Assembly: GCA_016783285.1 (NCBI GenBank)
Contig: JADHWW010000043.1
Span: 1 to 16,558, forward strand
Direction of reading: 5' to 3'
Source: Anaerolineae bacterium
GTDB taxonomy: Bacteria > Chloroflexota > Anaerolineae > B4-G1
Length of the DNA: 16,558 nucleotides
Below the pieces are notes generated by a model that worked only from the letters and a program-made list of their open reading frames with translations, had not been told where the DNA came from and made no database searches. Below are positions 6,277-13,907 of this stretch, one piece after another (position 1 is the first letter of the stretch; every line of letters starts with the position of its first letter). The position numbers and the translations under genes were made by a program.

Positions 6277-6380
6277 TACAACCTACAACACGAGTTTGAC
6301 CAGGGTGAAAAAACGGTGCGGGCGGCGGTCGGGAGACCTTGCCCAACACCTACAACCTACAACACGAGTTTGACCAGGGT
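6277..6380. repeat. 30-bp duplication of the tauE 3' end flanking a 44-bp hairpin element
   Basis: Bases 6277-6306 and 6351-6380 are identical. The right copy contains the last codons and stop of the TauE gene (LVKLVL, TAG) and its left duplicate lies outside the gene. The 44 bp between them (6307-6350) contain the 28-bp core shared with 2140-2167 and fold as stacked pairs GGTG/CACC, GGGC/GCCC and GGTC/GACC. Confidence 0.9.
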
Positions 6381-7118
6381 AAAGAGACCCAATATGGTGA
6401 TGGTAATCCCGATCGCCCAACGTAACTTCCGCACGGGCATCTTCTTGACGGTGAAAGCAGCGAGAGGTACCGAGAGCACCGCTCCCAGAACGAGCGAGGG
6501 AGCCAGTCCCCAGTCCACCGCGCCGTTCCCTGTCAACATGTAAGCGAGCACGCCGACGATGCATACCAGCCCCTCGGCCAGCGACGTGATGCCGATGGCC
6601 CCTTTGCCATCCACCCCGGCCATTATTTGGCCGCCGGTGACGAGTGGGCCGTAGCCGCCGCCGCTGAGCCCCTTGTTGAACGCGGCCACGAGTCCCAGCC
6701 CGATCAGCTTCTTCCACGAGAAGGGAAAGGTCTTGTTTATGGTGAGCAGGATGCCGAGGCCCATAACCAGCACGAGCACGCCGATATACACCTTGACCAT
6801 CCATCCTGGCACGTTCACGGCGAGGAAGACGGCTGCCAGCGTGCCGATGATACTGCACCCCGTCAGAACCAGGACGATCTTAAACGGGCGCGAGCCTGGT
6901 TTGAAGTTGACGTTGCCGAACTCGTGGTGGAGTACCCCTGCCAGGATGCCGGTCAGGAATTCCGAAAGCAGCACCGGGGGCACGATTTGCGTCGTTTCGT
7001 ACCCCGACAGGAGCAGGATGGGGGTGAGAGTGGTGCCGTACCCCATGCCCAGCGTCGAGTCGATATATTCGCAAAACAGCGCGAGCAGGACGAGAGACCA
7101 GTGGATTTGGATCTGCAT
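6357..7118 (-). CDS. Sulfite exporter TauE/SafE family (TSUP) membrane protein
   Basis: This is a 253-residue integral membrane protein with ATG at 7118 and AAAGGAG 7 nt upstream. It has about eight hydrophobic segments, including residues near 7-18, 62-85, 90-106, 117-130 and 165-180, with the family motif DSTLGMGYGTTLTPILLLSG near residues 20-40 and GLSGGGYGPLVTGGQ near 150. Family members move sulfur-containing anions (sulfite, thiosulfate, sulfoacetate) or related acids across the inner membrane. The substrate cannot be read from the sequence. It lies 74 bp downstream of an Rrf2 regulator on the same strand, and both have a similar sequence upstream, so control by that regulator is likely. 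Its 3' end has been duplicated around a repeat element. Confidence 0.9.
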   Translation of the reverse strand: MQIQIHWSLVLLALFCEYIDSTLGMGYGTTLTPILLLSGYETTQIVPPVLLSEFLTGILAGVLHHEFGNVNFKPGSRPFKIVLVLTGCSIIGTLAAVFLAVNVPGWMVKVYIGVLVLVMGLGILLTINKTFPFSWKKLIGLGLVAAFNKGLSGGGYGPLVTGGQIMAGVDGKGAIGITSLAEGLVCIVGVLAYMLTGNGAVDWGLAPSLVLGAVLSVPLAAFTVKKMPVRKLRWAIGITITILGLFTLVKLVL

Positions 7119-7145
7119 ACCGTTTCTCCTTTCAGGCAGTAATAC

Positions 7146-7169
7146 ATAATACCTAGTGATATTATCGAG
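7146..7169 (-). promoter_or_regulatory. Putative Rrf2 operator upstream of tauE
   Basis: On the minus strand this 24-mer begins CTCGATA and ends TTAT. It matches the 24-mer at 7636-7659 at 15 of 24 positions, including the first seven and last four. It lies 28-51 bp upstream of the TauE ATG. Binding by the adjacent Rrf2 protein is inferred. Confidence 0.45.
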
Positions 7170-7192
7170 AATAAAACCAAAATATAAAGAGT

Positions 7193-7618
7193 TCAGGAGG
7201 AGGTTTGCTCAGCGACCAGGTCGGCCAGGGTGGTGCTTTCCATGATCCCGGCCACGACATCACGTATCCCTTTCATCACCTGCCGCAAGCCACAGGCCTC
7301 CATGTCGGGGCAACCGCAAGGCTCGTAGGCCGTCTCGCTCACGCAACTGATGGGGGCCAGTGGCCCATCCAGCAGGCGCACGACCTCCGCCAGGGTGATC
7401 TGGTGCGGAGGACGGGCCAGGTAGTATCCTCCCTGGGGTCCTTTGCGGCTGTGCACGATTCGGCCATGCTTAAGCGTGAGCAGAATCTGCTCCAGGAACC
7501 TGGGCGGGACGTTGTTCCGCCCGGCCAGGTCTTTGTTCCGTACCGGCCCTTCACCGTAGTGCACAGCCAGGTCCTGTAGGGCGCGCAGGCCGTATTCGCC
7601 GCGCTTGGAGAGCCTCAC
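7193..7618 (-). CDS. Rrf2-family transcriptional regulator with four clustered cysteines
   Basis: This is a 141-residue winged-helix regulator starting at GTG (7616-7618), with AGGGGG about 6 nt upstream. It opens with the family signature MRLSKRGEYGLRAL. It continues with PPRFLEQILLTLKHGRIVHSRKGPQGGYYLARP, which contains the wing, and ITLAEVVRLLDGPL. Cysteines C92, C101, C103 and C109 lie where IscR and NsrR hold an Fe-S cluster (IscR uses C92, C98 and C104), although the spacing differs. A cluster or a thiol/sulfide sensor is plausible. It is followed by a TauE-family exporter, suggesting sensing of sulfur compounds or redox state. An operator-like site at its own start suggests autoregulation. 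Confidence 0.93.
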   Translation of the reverse strand: MRLSKRGEYGLRALQDLAVHYGEGPVRNKDLAGRNNVPPRFLEQILLTLKHGRIVHSRKGPQGGYYLARPPHQITLAEVVRLLDGPLAPISCVSETAYEPCGCPDMEACGLRQVMKGIRDVVAGIMESTTLADLVAEQTSS

Positions 7619-7635
7619 AGTATCCCCCTTAACCT

Positions 7636-7659
7636 ATAAATTCTATAATTTCTATCGAG
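7636..7659 (-). promoter_or_regulatory. Putative autoregulatory Rrf2 operator
   Basis: The site overlaps the predicted +1 of rrf2. On the minus strand it starts CTCGATAGAAATTATAG, and its plus strand contains near-repeats of CTATAAATT and CTATAATTT. It shares CTCGATA and the distal TTAT with the site upstream of tauE. The position fits repression. Confidence 0.5.
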
Positions 7660-7662
7660 TTA

Positions 7663-7690
7663 ATTATATTACACGCAGTCAGTTTGTCAA
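7663..7690 (-). promoter_or_regulatory. Consensus sigma70 promoter of the rrf2 gene
   Basis: On the minus strand, TTGACA (7685-7690), a 16-bp spacer and TATAAT (7663-7668) match both hexamers perfectly. The predicted start is near 7656, giving a leader of about 40 nt. Confidence 0.85.
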
Positions 7691-7798
7691 GTGCAACGGA
7701 CGAGACGGAGAAGAGGATCCATCCAGGAGACGTTGACGCTTGGGCCGGGGCATGGTAAGACTCCCCCTGCAAAAAGGGCAATTGCTAACCGCTGCCTG

Positions 7799-9106
7799 CT
7801 AACTGCTACCCGCTTCCTTCGCCTCTCCCTTCGTCACCCCCAGCATGCACAGGATCGCCAGCGCAAAGAAGGCCGGTGTCACGACGAAGATCAGGTTGTA
7901 GTCGCCGCCGCCCCACTCCACGATGTAGCCGTTGATCGTCGGCCCAACCACGGCTGCCAATTGCGAGGCGATGTAGTATAGCCCCGTATAGGTGCCCAGG
8001 TCGGCGTCGGAGGCCGAAATGTCCACCACCATGGGCAGGCTGTTGATGTTGACCAGCGCCCAGCCCATCCCCCCCACCGCCATGACGGGCCAGATCAGCG
8101 TCGCGTTGCGCAAGAAGAAGTTCACCACCAGCAACAGGCCAAAGACCACCAGACCGGAGATGATCGTGCGCCGTCGCCCGAAGCGGGCCGCGATGTAGCC
8201 GGCGGGTATGGCGAAGGCCAGGAATGCGAGCGACGCCACCCCCATCAGCAGCGGCGCTGTGCCGATGGACATCTCCAGTTCGCTCACCCCGTAGGATGAG
8301 AGGAAGGTCTCGACGGCGTTGTAGCCGACGAACCAGCAGAAGATCGCGCCCATCAGAAGTGCCAGGCTGCGGCGGGCCTCCGGCGAGACGCGCTTGATGC
8401 CGCGCAGCGCGCCCAACCCCTCGTCCTCGTGGGCTGTGGCCCCCAACTCACGCGGCTCCCTGACGAAGAACAACAACATCAGCACCGCCGCAGCCATCAG
8501 CACGCCGCCGAAGACAAAGGGCACGATGTGCCCCATCCCGTACAGAAAACCACTGCCCAAAGTGGCGACCAACGTCCCCACGCCTCCCATCAGGTTGATG
8601 ACACCGTTAGCCTGGGAGCGCAGCGGGCTGGGCGTCAGGTCTGGCATGAGCGCGATCACCGGCGTGCGAAAACTGGCCATTGCCAGCAAGAAGATGCCTG
8701 CGGCGATCATAAAGAGCGCCAGCGGTGTCCCCAGCCGGTCAACTTGACCGCTGAGTTCGGGCGGGATCATCTGAACCGTCACGGGGATCAGAATGAACGC
8801 CACAATCGCGATGGGGGCGAGCACGAGGATGAACGGCCTGCGGCGACCCAGGCGGGTCCAGATACGATCGGACCAGAGACCGATCAGCGGCAGGAGAAAG
8901 AAAGCGGCGATGTTGTCCAGCGTCATAATCACACCCGTCAGGCCAGCGCCAAGGCCAAAGCCTACCTCCCCGTGTGCATCAAACGTCGGGCTACCCGCTT
9001 GCAGGTAGATCGGCACGTAGGCGTTGTACAGCGTCCACATCACGCTGATGCCGAAGAAACCGAAGCCGATCAGGAACGTCTTCTTGTAGTCCAGGACTCT
9101 ATCCAT
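7799..9106 (-). CDS. MFS transporter, SLC45/GPH-like
   Basis: This is a 435-residue transporter of the major facilitator superfamily with about 12 hydrophobic helices. The start at ATG 9106 is chosen because GGAGG lies 7 nt upstream. The frame stays open to 9142, but that extension has no ribosome site. Residues 76-91 carry the loop GLWSDRIWTRLGRRRP, the MFS signature in the form seen in SLC45/sucrose-type and GPH-like carriers. A second RFGRRR loop occurs in the C-terminal half. N-terminal MDRVLDYKKTFLIGFGFFG begins the first helix. The substrate is probably a sugar or glycoside, from family resemblance only. No metabolic gene is adjacent to narrow it. Confidence 0.9.
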   Translation of the reverse strand: MDRVLDYKKTFLIGFGFFGISVMWTLYNAYVPIYLQAGSPTFDAHGEVGFGLGAGLTGVIMTLDNIAAFFLLPLIGLWSDRIWTRLGRRRPFILVLAPIAIVAFILIPVTVQMIPPELSGQVDRLGTPLALFMIAAGIFLLAMASFRTPVIALMPDLTPSPLRSQANGVINLMGGVGTLVATLGSGFLYGMGHIVPFVFGGVLMAAAVLMLLFFVREPRELGATAHEDEGLGALRGIKRVSPEARRSLALLMGAIFCWFVGYNAVETFLSSYGVSELEMSIGTAPLLMGVASLAFLAFAIPAGYIAARFGRRRTIISGLVVFGLLLVVNFFLRNATLIWPVMAVGGMGWALVNINSLPMVVDISASDADLGTYTGLYYIASQLAAVVGPTINGYIVEWGGGDYNLIFVVTPAFFALAILCMLGVTKGEAKEAGSS

Positions 9107-9180
9107 AGTTCTGCCTCCTCGATTAGACAGCCAGGGCGACAATGTTCTTGCCCGTCAGCATATCCCCAGTCGCTCCAAAC

Positions 9181-9269
9181 TGTCATTCTGAGGAGCGAAG
9201 CGACGAAGAATCTCCCCTTTGCGCGGCGAAATTGAGATTCTTCGCTCCCTACGGTCGCTCAGAATGACA
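9181..9269. repeat. Long imperfect inverted repeat (TGTCATTCTGAG type)
   Basis: The left arm (9181-9214) begins TGTCATTCTGAG and ends GAAGAATCTC. The right arm (9234-9269) begins GAGATTCTTCGC and ends CTCAGAATGACA. The arms pair with a few mismatches around a 19-nt loop. It lies between the MFS and pentapeptide genes, upstream of the MFS start. It matches a common style of dispersed intergenic repeat and has no coding content. Confidence 0.85.
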
Positions 9270-9331
9270 AATGGGCCAGAGATCAGGATAAAAGCGATTG
9301 CCCTACCTCCCCACCCCAACCACGCAGCGGG

Positions 9332-9889
9332 TCAGTCGTGTTTTGTGCCATCGGGCATGGTCGCGCCTTTGAGCGACCTGGCCTCGCCCAGGTCAGCCTT
9401 GCTCAGGTCGGCATCGCTCAGGTCGGCCCCAATCAGGCTGGCTTTGAAGAGATTAGCCTCGCTCAGGTCGGCATCGTTCAGCCTGGCCCCGCTCAGGTTG
9501 GCCTCGAACAACTTGGCCCCGCTCAGGTTAGCCCCGCTCAGGTTGGCCAGACTCAAGTTGGCCCCGCTCAGGTCAGCCCCCATCAGGTTGGCCTCGCTCA
9601 GGTCGGCTCCCATCAGGTTGGCCAGTACCAGGTCGGTTTCCTCCAGGTTGGCCCCGCTCAGGTTGGCCCCGCTCAGGATGGCCGCGTGTAGATTGGCCGC
9701 GTGCAGGTTAGCCCCGCTCAGGTTGGCGAGGCGCAGGTCAACCCCGCTCAGGTTGGTCGTGAACAGGTTGCCTCCACTCAAGTCTAAGCCAGGCATAACG
9801 AGGTCGCTCAGATCAAGCCCGCTCAAATGGGGGTGATCGCCTGCACTGATCAAGGCTAACATCAGTTCTTTTCGTGTTATCTCTGCCAT
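9332..9889 (-). CDS. Pentapeptide-repeat protein
   Basis: This is a 185-residue protein starting at ATG 9889 with AGGAGG about 9 nt upstream. From residue about 22 to 172 it consists of A(D/N)LXX pentapeptides such as LSGANLSGANL and MGADLSEANL, which fold as a right-handed quadrilateral beta-helix. The first 20 residues (MAEITRKELMLALISAG) form a short helical cap, and the end SLKGATMPDGTKHD is the usual C-terminal cap of this family. There is no signal peptide or membrane segment, so it is probably cytoplasmic. Some relatives mimic DNA and protect gyrase, but nothing here proves that. The matching DNA is highly repetitive (GCTCAGGTTGGCC units on the plus strand). Confidence 0.95.
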   Translation of the reverse strand: MAEITRKELMLALISAGDHPHLSGLDLSDLVMPGLDLSGGNLFTTNLSGVDLRLANLSGANLHAANLHAAILSGANLSGANLEETDLVLANLMGADLSEANLMGADLSGANLSLANLSGANLSGAKLFEANLSGARLNDADLSEANLFKASLIGADLSDADLSKADLGEARSLKGATMPDGTKHD

Positions 9890-9950
9890 ATCGTATTACC
9901 TCCTTCTGTTATTGTACTTCTGGCGTCACTTTTGGCAAGTCGGCGCCCGC

Positions 9951-10889
9951 TCAATCGGACCGCTCGGCGACGATGACGGAGGGCACCGGAACGAGAGAGT
10001 CAATCTCGACGCGGGTGTCGCCCATCTGCAACCATAGACCGGTCGAACGCCCCCCGTCCAGATTGAGAGCCACTTCCAGGTCGAGATCTGATTCGATGAG
10101 GAAAGTTGCCAGTTCGTACAGGCTGAAGTGGCCCTGGGAGGCCACGACGAAGAGGATACGCCCATCCCGATCCTGTGCCACAACAGTGCGCCGGCCTGGG
10201 CTGTCGCCGAAGACATCAGGGGCGAAGCCGAAAGTGGAACCCGGCCTGACCAACAGCGGGAAGGACTCGACCGCCTGCCACAGTGGTTCGCCAATCTGGT
10301 AGGGTTGCTCCTGCAACGAGCGTATCTCCGTCCGCCCATCCGTGGTGACGGCGAAGAGGCCAGGGGACTTCTCATCAGGGTCATCAAAGGGACTGCCGTA
10401 GACGCGGCCCTCCCGGATCAGCAGGCCGATGGTGCGATGTTCAGGCGTGAAGAAACCAGCGTTGACGACCAGGGAATCTGAGCGGCCCCATTCGCCAACG
10501 GTGCGCGGTAGCCTGGGAATGTATACGACGCGAAAGCGGAACACAGCCGGGTCAAGCCGCACCAGTGTCAGCCGCTCCACTCCCGCTTCTGTGCTCACAC
10601 GCAACCTCCGCAGTTCGAGGCCATGCTCCACCTGTTCCCAACCCACGTATGGAGGCGCCGGTGTGTGTGTGGGCGCCGGTGTCGCCGTAGGAGGTGGCGC
10701 GGTGACAGTGGCGATAACGGGGGTAGCGGACGGGACGAGCGTAGGGAATGGCAGGGAGGTGGGCAGGCTCAGGAGCACCAGCGCCCGGCCGGTGCTGTAG
10801 GCCAGCGTGGTAAGGACAATGACGACCAGGACGAGCCAAAGTAGGGCGCGGTGGTGTGTCTCTGGTTCTCTCAGTTGCTGCTCGGCCAC
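9951..10889 (-). CDS. Membrane-anchored phosphodiester-glycosidase-family (NAGPA/DUF2233-like) protein
   Basis: This is a 312-residue protein starting at GTG 10889, with GGAGAGGAG about 10 nt upstream. A single membrane helix at about 16-41 is followed by a Pro/Thr/Ala-rich linker (about 47-80, ATPAPTHTPAPP). The globular domain at about 85-312 contains VVNAGFF, a VRPGSTFGFAPDVFGDSPGR region, and near its end VALNLDGGRSTGLWL, the family motif LNLDGGxST. The protein is probably held outside the membrane. Family members cleave sugar-phosphodiester linkages in cell-wall or glycan substrates. The exact substrate is unknown. It is oriented with the pentapeptide gene but 61 bp apart, with no evidence of coupling. 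Confidence 0.85.
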   Translation of the reverse strand: MAEQQLREPETHHRALLWLVLVVIVLTTLAYSTGRALVLLSLPTSLPFPTLVPSATPVIATVTAPPPTATPAPTHTPAPPYVGWEQVEHGLELRRLRVSTEAGVERLTLVRLDPAVFRFRVVYIPRLPRTVGEWGRSDSLVVNAGFFTPEHRTIGLLIREGRVYGSPFDDPDEKSPGLFAVTTDGRTEIRSLQEQPYQIGEPLWQAVESFPLLVRPGSTFGFAPDVFGDSPGRRTVVAQDRDGRILFVVASQGHFSLYELATFLIESDLDLEVALNLDGGRSTGLWLQMGDTRVEIDSLVPVPSVIVAERSD

Positions 10890-11142
10890 TGCGCTGTTCT
10901 CCTCTCCTCGACACGCTTCGAGACGCTCAGTGTCTCCTGTTCACCCAGGCGGGTACAGCCGCCACAATTCCTCGCAGCCGCCGCTTGTGGCCCGCCAGCA
11001 GCAACCGCGCTCGGCTGGAGGAACCCCTGCTCGAAGGGGACGCCAGTCCCCGTATTTGGGCGGTTGGGCAATGATACGCCACATCCGTCCCGCCTCAAGC
11101 AATGCCGCCAGGCTAATGGTCGCCATGCGCGCTGCGCGAGTC
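10890..11142. other. Gap between the NACHT-FGE gene and the glycosidase-family gene; no convincing gene
   Basis: The minus strand holds a 61-codon open frame from an ATG at 11126 to 10941 (MATISLAALLEAGRMW, ending RLYPPG). It lacks a ribosome site and any family match that I recognise. A short perfect hairpin GGGGAC-N4-GTCCCC lies at about 11037-11052. No clear promoter for the glycosidase-family gene was found here. Confidence 0.5.
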
Positions 11143-11176
11143 CAGAGTGCCAGAGTGCAGAGTATCAGAGTGCAGA
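11143..11176. repeat. Short tandem repeat CAGAGTGC at the NACHT-FGE gene end
   Basis: CAGAGTGC occurs at 11143-11150, 11151-11158 and 11166-11173, separated once by AGAGTAT and followed by AGAG. The NACHT-FGE stop codon (11165-11167) and its last codons lie inside the repeat, so the C-terminus ASAL is repeat-encoded. Confidence 0.85.
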
Positions 11177-13762
11177 GGCGGGAGAGATGGGGGAGACCAC
11201 CACCCGAAACCCGTGGCTGTACCAATCGTAGTACGGGTGGTTCCTGCCGCGAGACGCGCAGCGGGCGTAGGTCCGATTGGAGTCGAACGAACCGCCACGC
11301 ACCACCCGGAGGGCCTCGCCCGCCAGATCATCGTCATCCCGACAGTCTTCGTAATCCCCCTCCCACTTCGTCCGGCACCACTCCCAAACGTTCCCGCTCA
11401 GATCCTCAACCCCGTAGGGACTTGCCCCACCGGGAAAACACCCCACCGCGCTCATCGTCCCTATCCCCGTCTCACCGTAGTTCGCCCGGTTCGGGTCGGG
11501 ATCGTCTCCCCAGGGATAGATACGTCCATCTGCCCCCCGGGCGGCCTTTTCCCATTGCGACTCGGTAGGCAAGGTTATCTCTTCATCACCTCTGAGCTCC
11601 CCGCTCTGGTGCAACTGCCCGGTCAACCAACAACAGAACGCCACCGCCTCGTACCACGTCACCCCCACCACTGGGTGGTTGCGCAGATTGAAGACGCCGC
11701 CGTAAGTCTTCGGGCCAACGCGGTCCTTCTTCCACCGCCAGCCAGCCTCAGTCCAGCAACGACGCCGCTTCTCTGTGTATCCACCGTCCTCCACGAAGGC
11801 CGCGTACTGGGCATTGGTCACCGGATACCTGCTGATAGAGAAGGCCAGCAGGGTCACCTCATGCTGGGGGAGTTCGTCGTCATAGGCTTTCGGGTCCCTG
11901 CCCTTGTCACTGCCCATGAGAAACGACCCTGCCGGAACATCGCACCACACAACGTCCGGCAGACCGGTGGTAGGATCCACCCCCACCCCAGGGCGGAGAT
12001 CGCTCAGCCTGGCCAGCGCGTCGCCGGCCTGGGTGCGGGCGACGGGGGGCTGCTGCCCATCAGTTGCCCTCGCCACGAGTCTCGTGACGATGTCGCGCCG
12101 GATCGCCTCATCCGCCTGGGCGCCGCCCTCCACCAGGCAGCGGGCGGCCACCACCGGGTTGACGACCGCCAGCCCCTCCAGCAGCGTAGAAGCGTCTGGC
12201 TCCATCCCGGCCAACAGGATGGTCGCCTCCTCCCGACCCGACGGCTCCCACCAGCGCTGCGGCGGCCAGTAACGATCCAGCGCTTCGCCCGCCGCCACCC
12301 GCCGCCCCATCTCGCGGGCGGCGAAATACTCCTGCAGCAATTGGTGGTAAAACCGCACCGTCGCGTCATCTGCGTCCAGCAACGTGGCGCTGGTCGACAG
12401 GTACAGCAGCCTCCCGGCGTCGCAGCCCGGCACCGCCCGGCCCAACCGGGTCACCGCCCATCCATGTTCTACTGTCGTCCCGCGTCCCCGTTCCTCCTGC
12501 ATAACATAGGCCAGCGCCGCCAGGCCGTCCTCCTGGTCTTCAGCCTCGATCCATCCCTCCGGGCGCCGTTTCTTCTCCCGTCCCAGCAGCGTGTCCACAA
12601 AGGCGGCGAACAGCCGGGCGCGGTTGGCCGGCAACTCGCCCCCGGCGCTGGCGTACACCTGGGCGGTCATCAGCAGCAAATAGGGATTGCGGCCCAGCGC
12701 CAGCAGCGGCGGCGGCTCTTTCCGCAGGCGCGCCCACAGTCCATCTTGAGCCACCATTGTCTTCGAGTACACGTTTGGGGGCATCTCCTCCGCGGTCCAG
12801 AATTCGGCCCAGGTCCCGCCCGCCCGCTGCCAGGTGTCCCACAGATCGCGCACCTCGTCGCCCGCCATGGCCCAGAACAGTCGCTCTCCGGCCGTCTCGC
12901 CCAGGTAGTTGTGCAGAAATGCCTGGATGCGCGTCCCGTCCAGCGGCGAAACCTCGACCTCTTGCAACCGCTCCAGCCTGGCCACATCCACATAGTCCAA
13001 TGCGCGACAGGTGACCACCACGATCTCGTCAGGATATCGGTCAAGTACGTCTCGGATGCGGTTCACTCGCTCGGCATACCCTGCCCGGGGCATCTCGTTC
13101 AGCCCATCAAGCAGCAGGATCAGACGGGCCGAGGCGCGGTAGGTCTCCAGATAGGGCGCTAAAGGTCCCAGGTGGCGGGCCAGGTAGGCATCAAAGGGGC
13201 CGTCATCGGTGTACCCGCCCAGGGGAACCAGCAAGGGCAGCACTGTCCGACCGTCGGCCCGGGCCGCGTTGCCGTAGTCGTAGGCCAGCCGCCACAGCGT
13301 GGTCGTCTTGCCGCTGCCGGGGTCGCCCAGCAGGACGATGCGCCGGTGCTCCGCCACCGCTGTCCGCAGGTCGTCCACCGGTTCCCGCCGCACCTCGACC
13401 CGTTCGCCGTAGCCATGCTCCACCAACTTCTCAAAGCCCGGTGGGATGAAAGGCATCGGCAGGTCCAGCCGGGGGCCGTCCTCGACCGCAGCACGCACCT
13501 CGGCGATGCCAGCCAACGGGGTGTAGTGGTCACGCCAGTACTCGTAGCGTCTCAATAGCCCGTCCAGGTAGGCCAGTTCTTTGTCCCGCTGAGCGCCTTC
13601 ACCGGTGACCATGATGATGTCGCCGGAGCCGGTGTGGACGGGGCCGGTGACTTCGCCGATGTGGGTGATGTGAGCGGAGGATGGGGACGGCGCGCGGGAG
13701 GAGAGTTTATCGAAGGGCAGGGTATGGGTTGTACCGGTGATGGGATGTTTGGACTGGGTCAA
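11165..13762 (-). CDS. NACHT-type STAND ATPase fused to an FGE-sulfatase (SUMF1/C-type-lectin-like) domain
   Basis: This is an 865-residue protein starting at TTG 13762. GGGAGG lies 6-7 nt upstream, an in-frame TGA lies two codons upstream, and the next Met is residue 51. The N-terminus (31-55) carries GEVTGPVHTGSGDI, a strand-rich motif seen in Chloroflexi STAND proteins. The ATPase has Walker A GDPGSGKTT (146-154), Walker B LILLLDGLNEM (214-224) and a helical region to about 590 with FYHQLLQEYFAAREM. An FGE domain covers about 603-858 (VPAGSFLMGSD, YPVTNAQYAAFVEDGGY, LPTESQWEKAARG, GNVWEWC, VVRGGSF). The two catalytic FGE cysteines align with S828 and A833, so it is probably a binding domain. 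The architecture matches bacterial conflict/defence NTPases that oligomerise after sensing an invader. Function here is inferred. Confidence 0.92.
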   Translation of the reverse strand: MTQSKHPITGTTHTLPFDKLSSRAPSPSSAHITHIGEVTGPVHTGSGDIIMVTGEGAQRDKELAYLDGLLRRYEYWRDHYTPLAGIAEVRAAVEDGPRLDLPMPFIPPGFEKLVEHGYGERVEVRREPVDDLRTAVAEHRRIVLLGDPGSGKTTTLWRLAYDYGNAARADGRTVLPLLVPLGGYTDDGPFDAYLARHLGPLAPYLETYRASARLILLLDGLNEMPRAGYAERVNRIRDVLDRYPDEIVVVTCRALDYVDVARLERLQEVEVSPLDGTRIQAFLHNYLGETAGERLFWAMAGDEVRDLWDTWQRAGGTWAEFWTAEEMPPNVYSKTMVAQDGLWARLRKEPPPLLALGRNPYLLLMTAQVYASAGGELPANRARLFAAFVDTLLGREKKRRPEGWIEAEDQEDGLAALAYVMQEERGRGTTVEHGWAVTRLGRAVPGCDAGRLLYLSTSATLLDADDATVRFYHQLLQEYFAAREMGRRVAAGEALDRYWPPQRWWEPSGREEATILLAGMEPDASTLLEGLAVVNPVVAARCLVEGGAQADEAIRRDIVTRLVARATDGQQPPVARTQAGDALARLSDLRPGVGVDPTTGLPDVVWCDVPAGSFLMGSDKGRDPKAYDDELPQHEVTLLAFSISRYPVTNAQYAAFVEDGGYTEKRRRCWTEAGWRWKKDRVGPKTYGGVFNLRNHPVVGVTWYEAVAFCCWLTGQLHQSGELRGDEEITLPTESQWEKAARGADGRIYPWGDDPDPNRANYGETGIGTMSAVGCFPGGASPYGVEDLSGNVWEWCRTKWEGDYEDCRDDDDLAGEALRVVRGGSFDSNRTYARCASRGRNHPYYDWYSHGFRVVVSPISPASAL

Positions 13763-13823
13763 GCATCACCTCCCGTGGGCAGCCAAAGCCAAGGGCGGCG
13801 GCCAGGGCATCTTGTCTGGTTTC

Positions 13824-13852
13824 AGTATAGCCGAACCTTGCGTAGAAGTCAA
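13824..13852 (-). promoter_or_regulatory. Sigma70 promoter of the NACHT-FGE gene
   Basis: On the minus strand, TTGACT (13847-13852), a 17-bp spacer and TATACT (13824-13829) precede the gene. The leader is about 55 nt long. It lies inside a block duplicated at 14691-14772. Confidence 0.85.
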
Positions 13853-13907
13853 AACCTCGCAGCGCCACCCCCGCAAGCCAGGCAACACAAAACCGCCCCA
13901 ACCTTTG
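13824..13907. repeat. Duplicated promoter block, copy 1
   Basis: About 80 bp align with 14691-14772, with long identical runs such as GAAGTCAAAAC and CAAAACCGCCCCA. The conserved part covers the -10, the -35 and about 55 bp upstream of them. Both copies face minus-strand genes. Confidence 0.85.

Noticed and set aside
9380..9780. CRISPR-like array because of regularly spaced GCTCAGGTTGGCC units
   Set aside because: Units are every 15-30 bp, diverge by codon, and encode a pentapeptide protein. There are no unique spacers of CRISPR length.
9338..9836. Plus-strand open frames of LRSAPLRLA or GLAQVG repeats
   Set aside because: They are mirror images of the pentapeptide-repeat DNA and have no independent support.
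10941..11126. Possible 61-residue small protein on the minus strand
   Set aside because: It has no ribosome site, no promoter, and no recognisable family. I leave it as an open frame only.
11147..13162. 671-codon plus-strand open frame opposite the NACHT-FGE gene
   Set aside because: The long length comes from GC-rich third positions of the real minus-strand gene. The product is Pro/Arg/His-rich with no domain.
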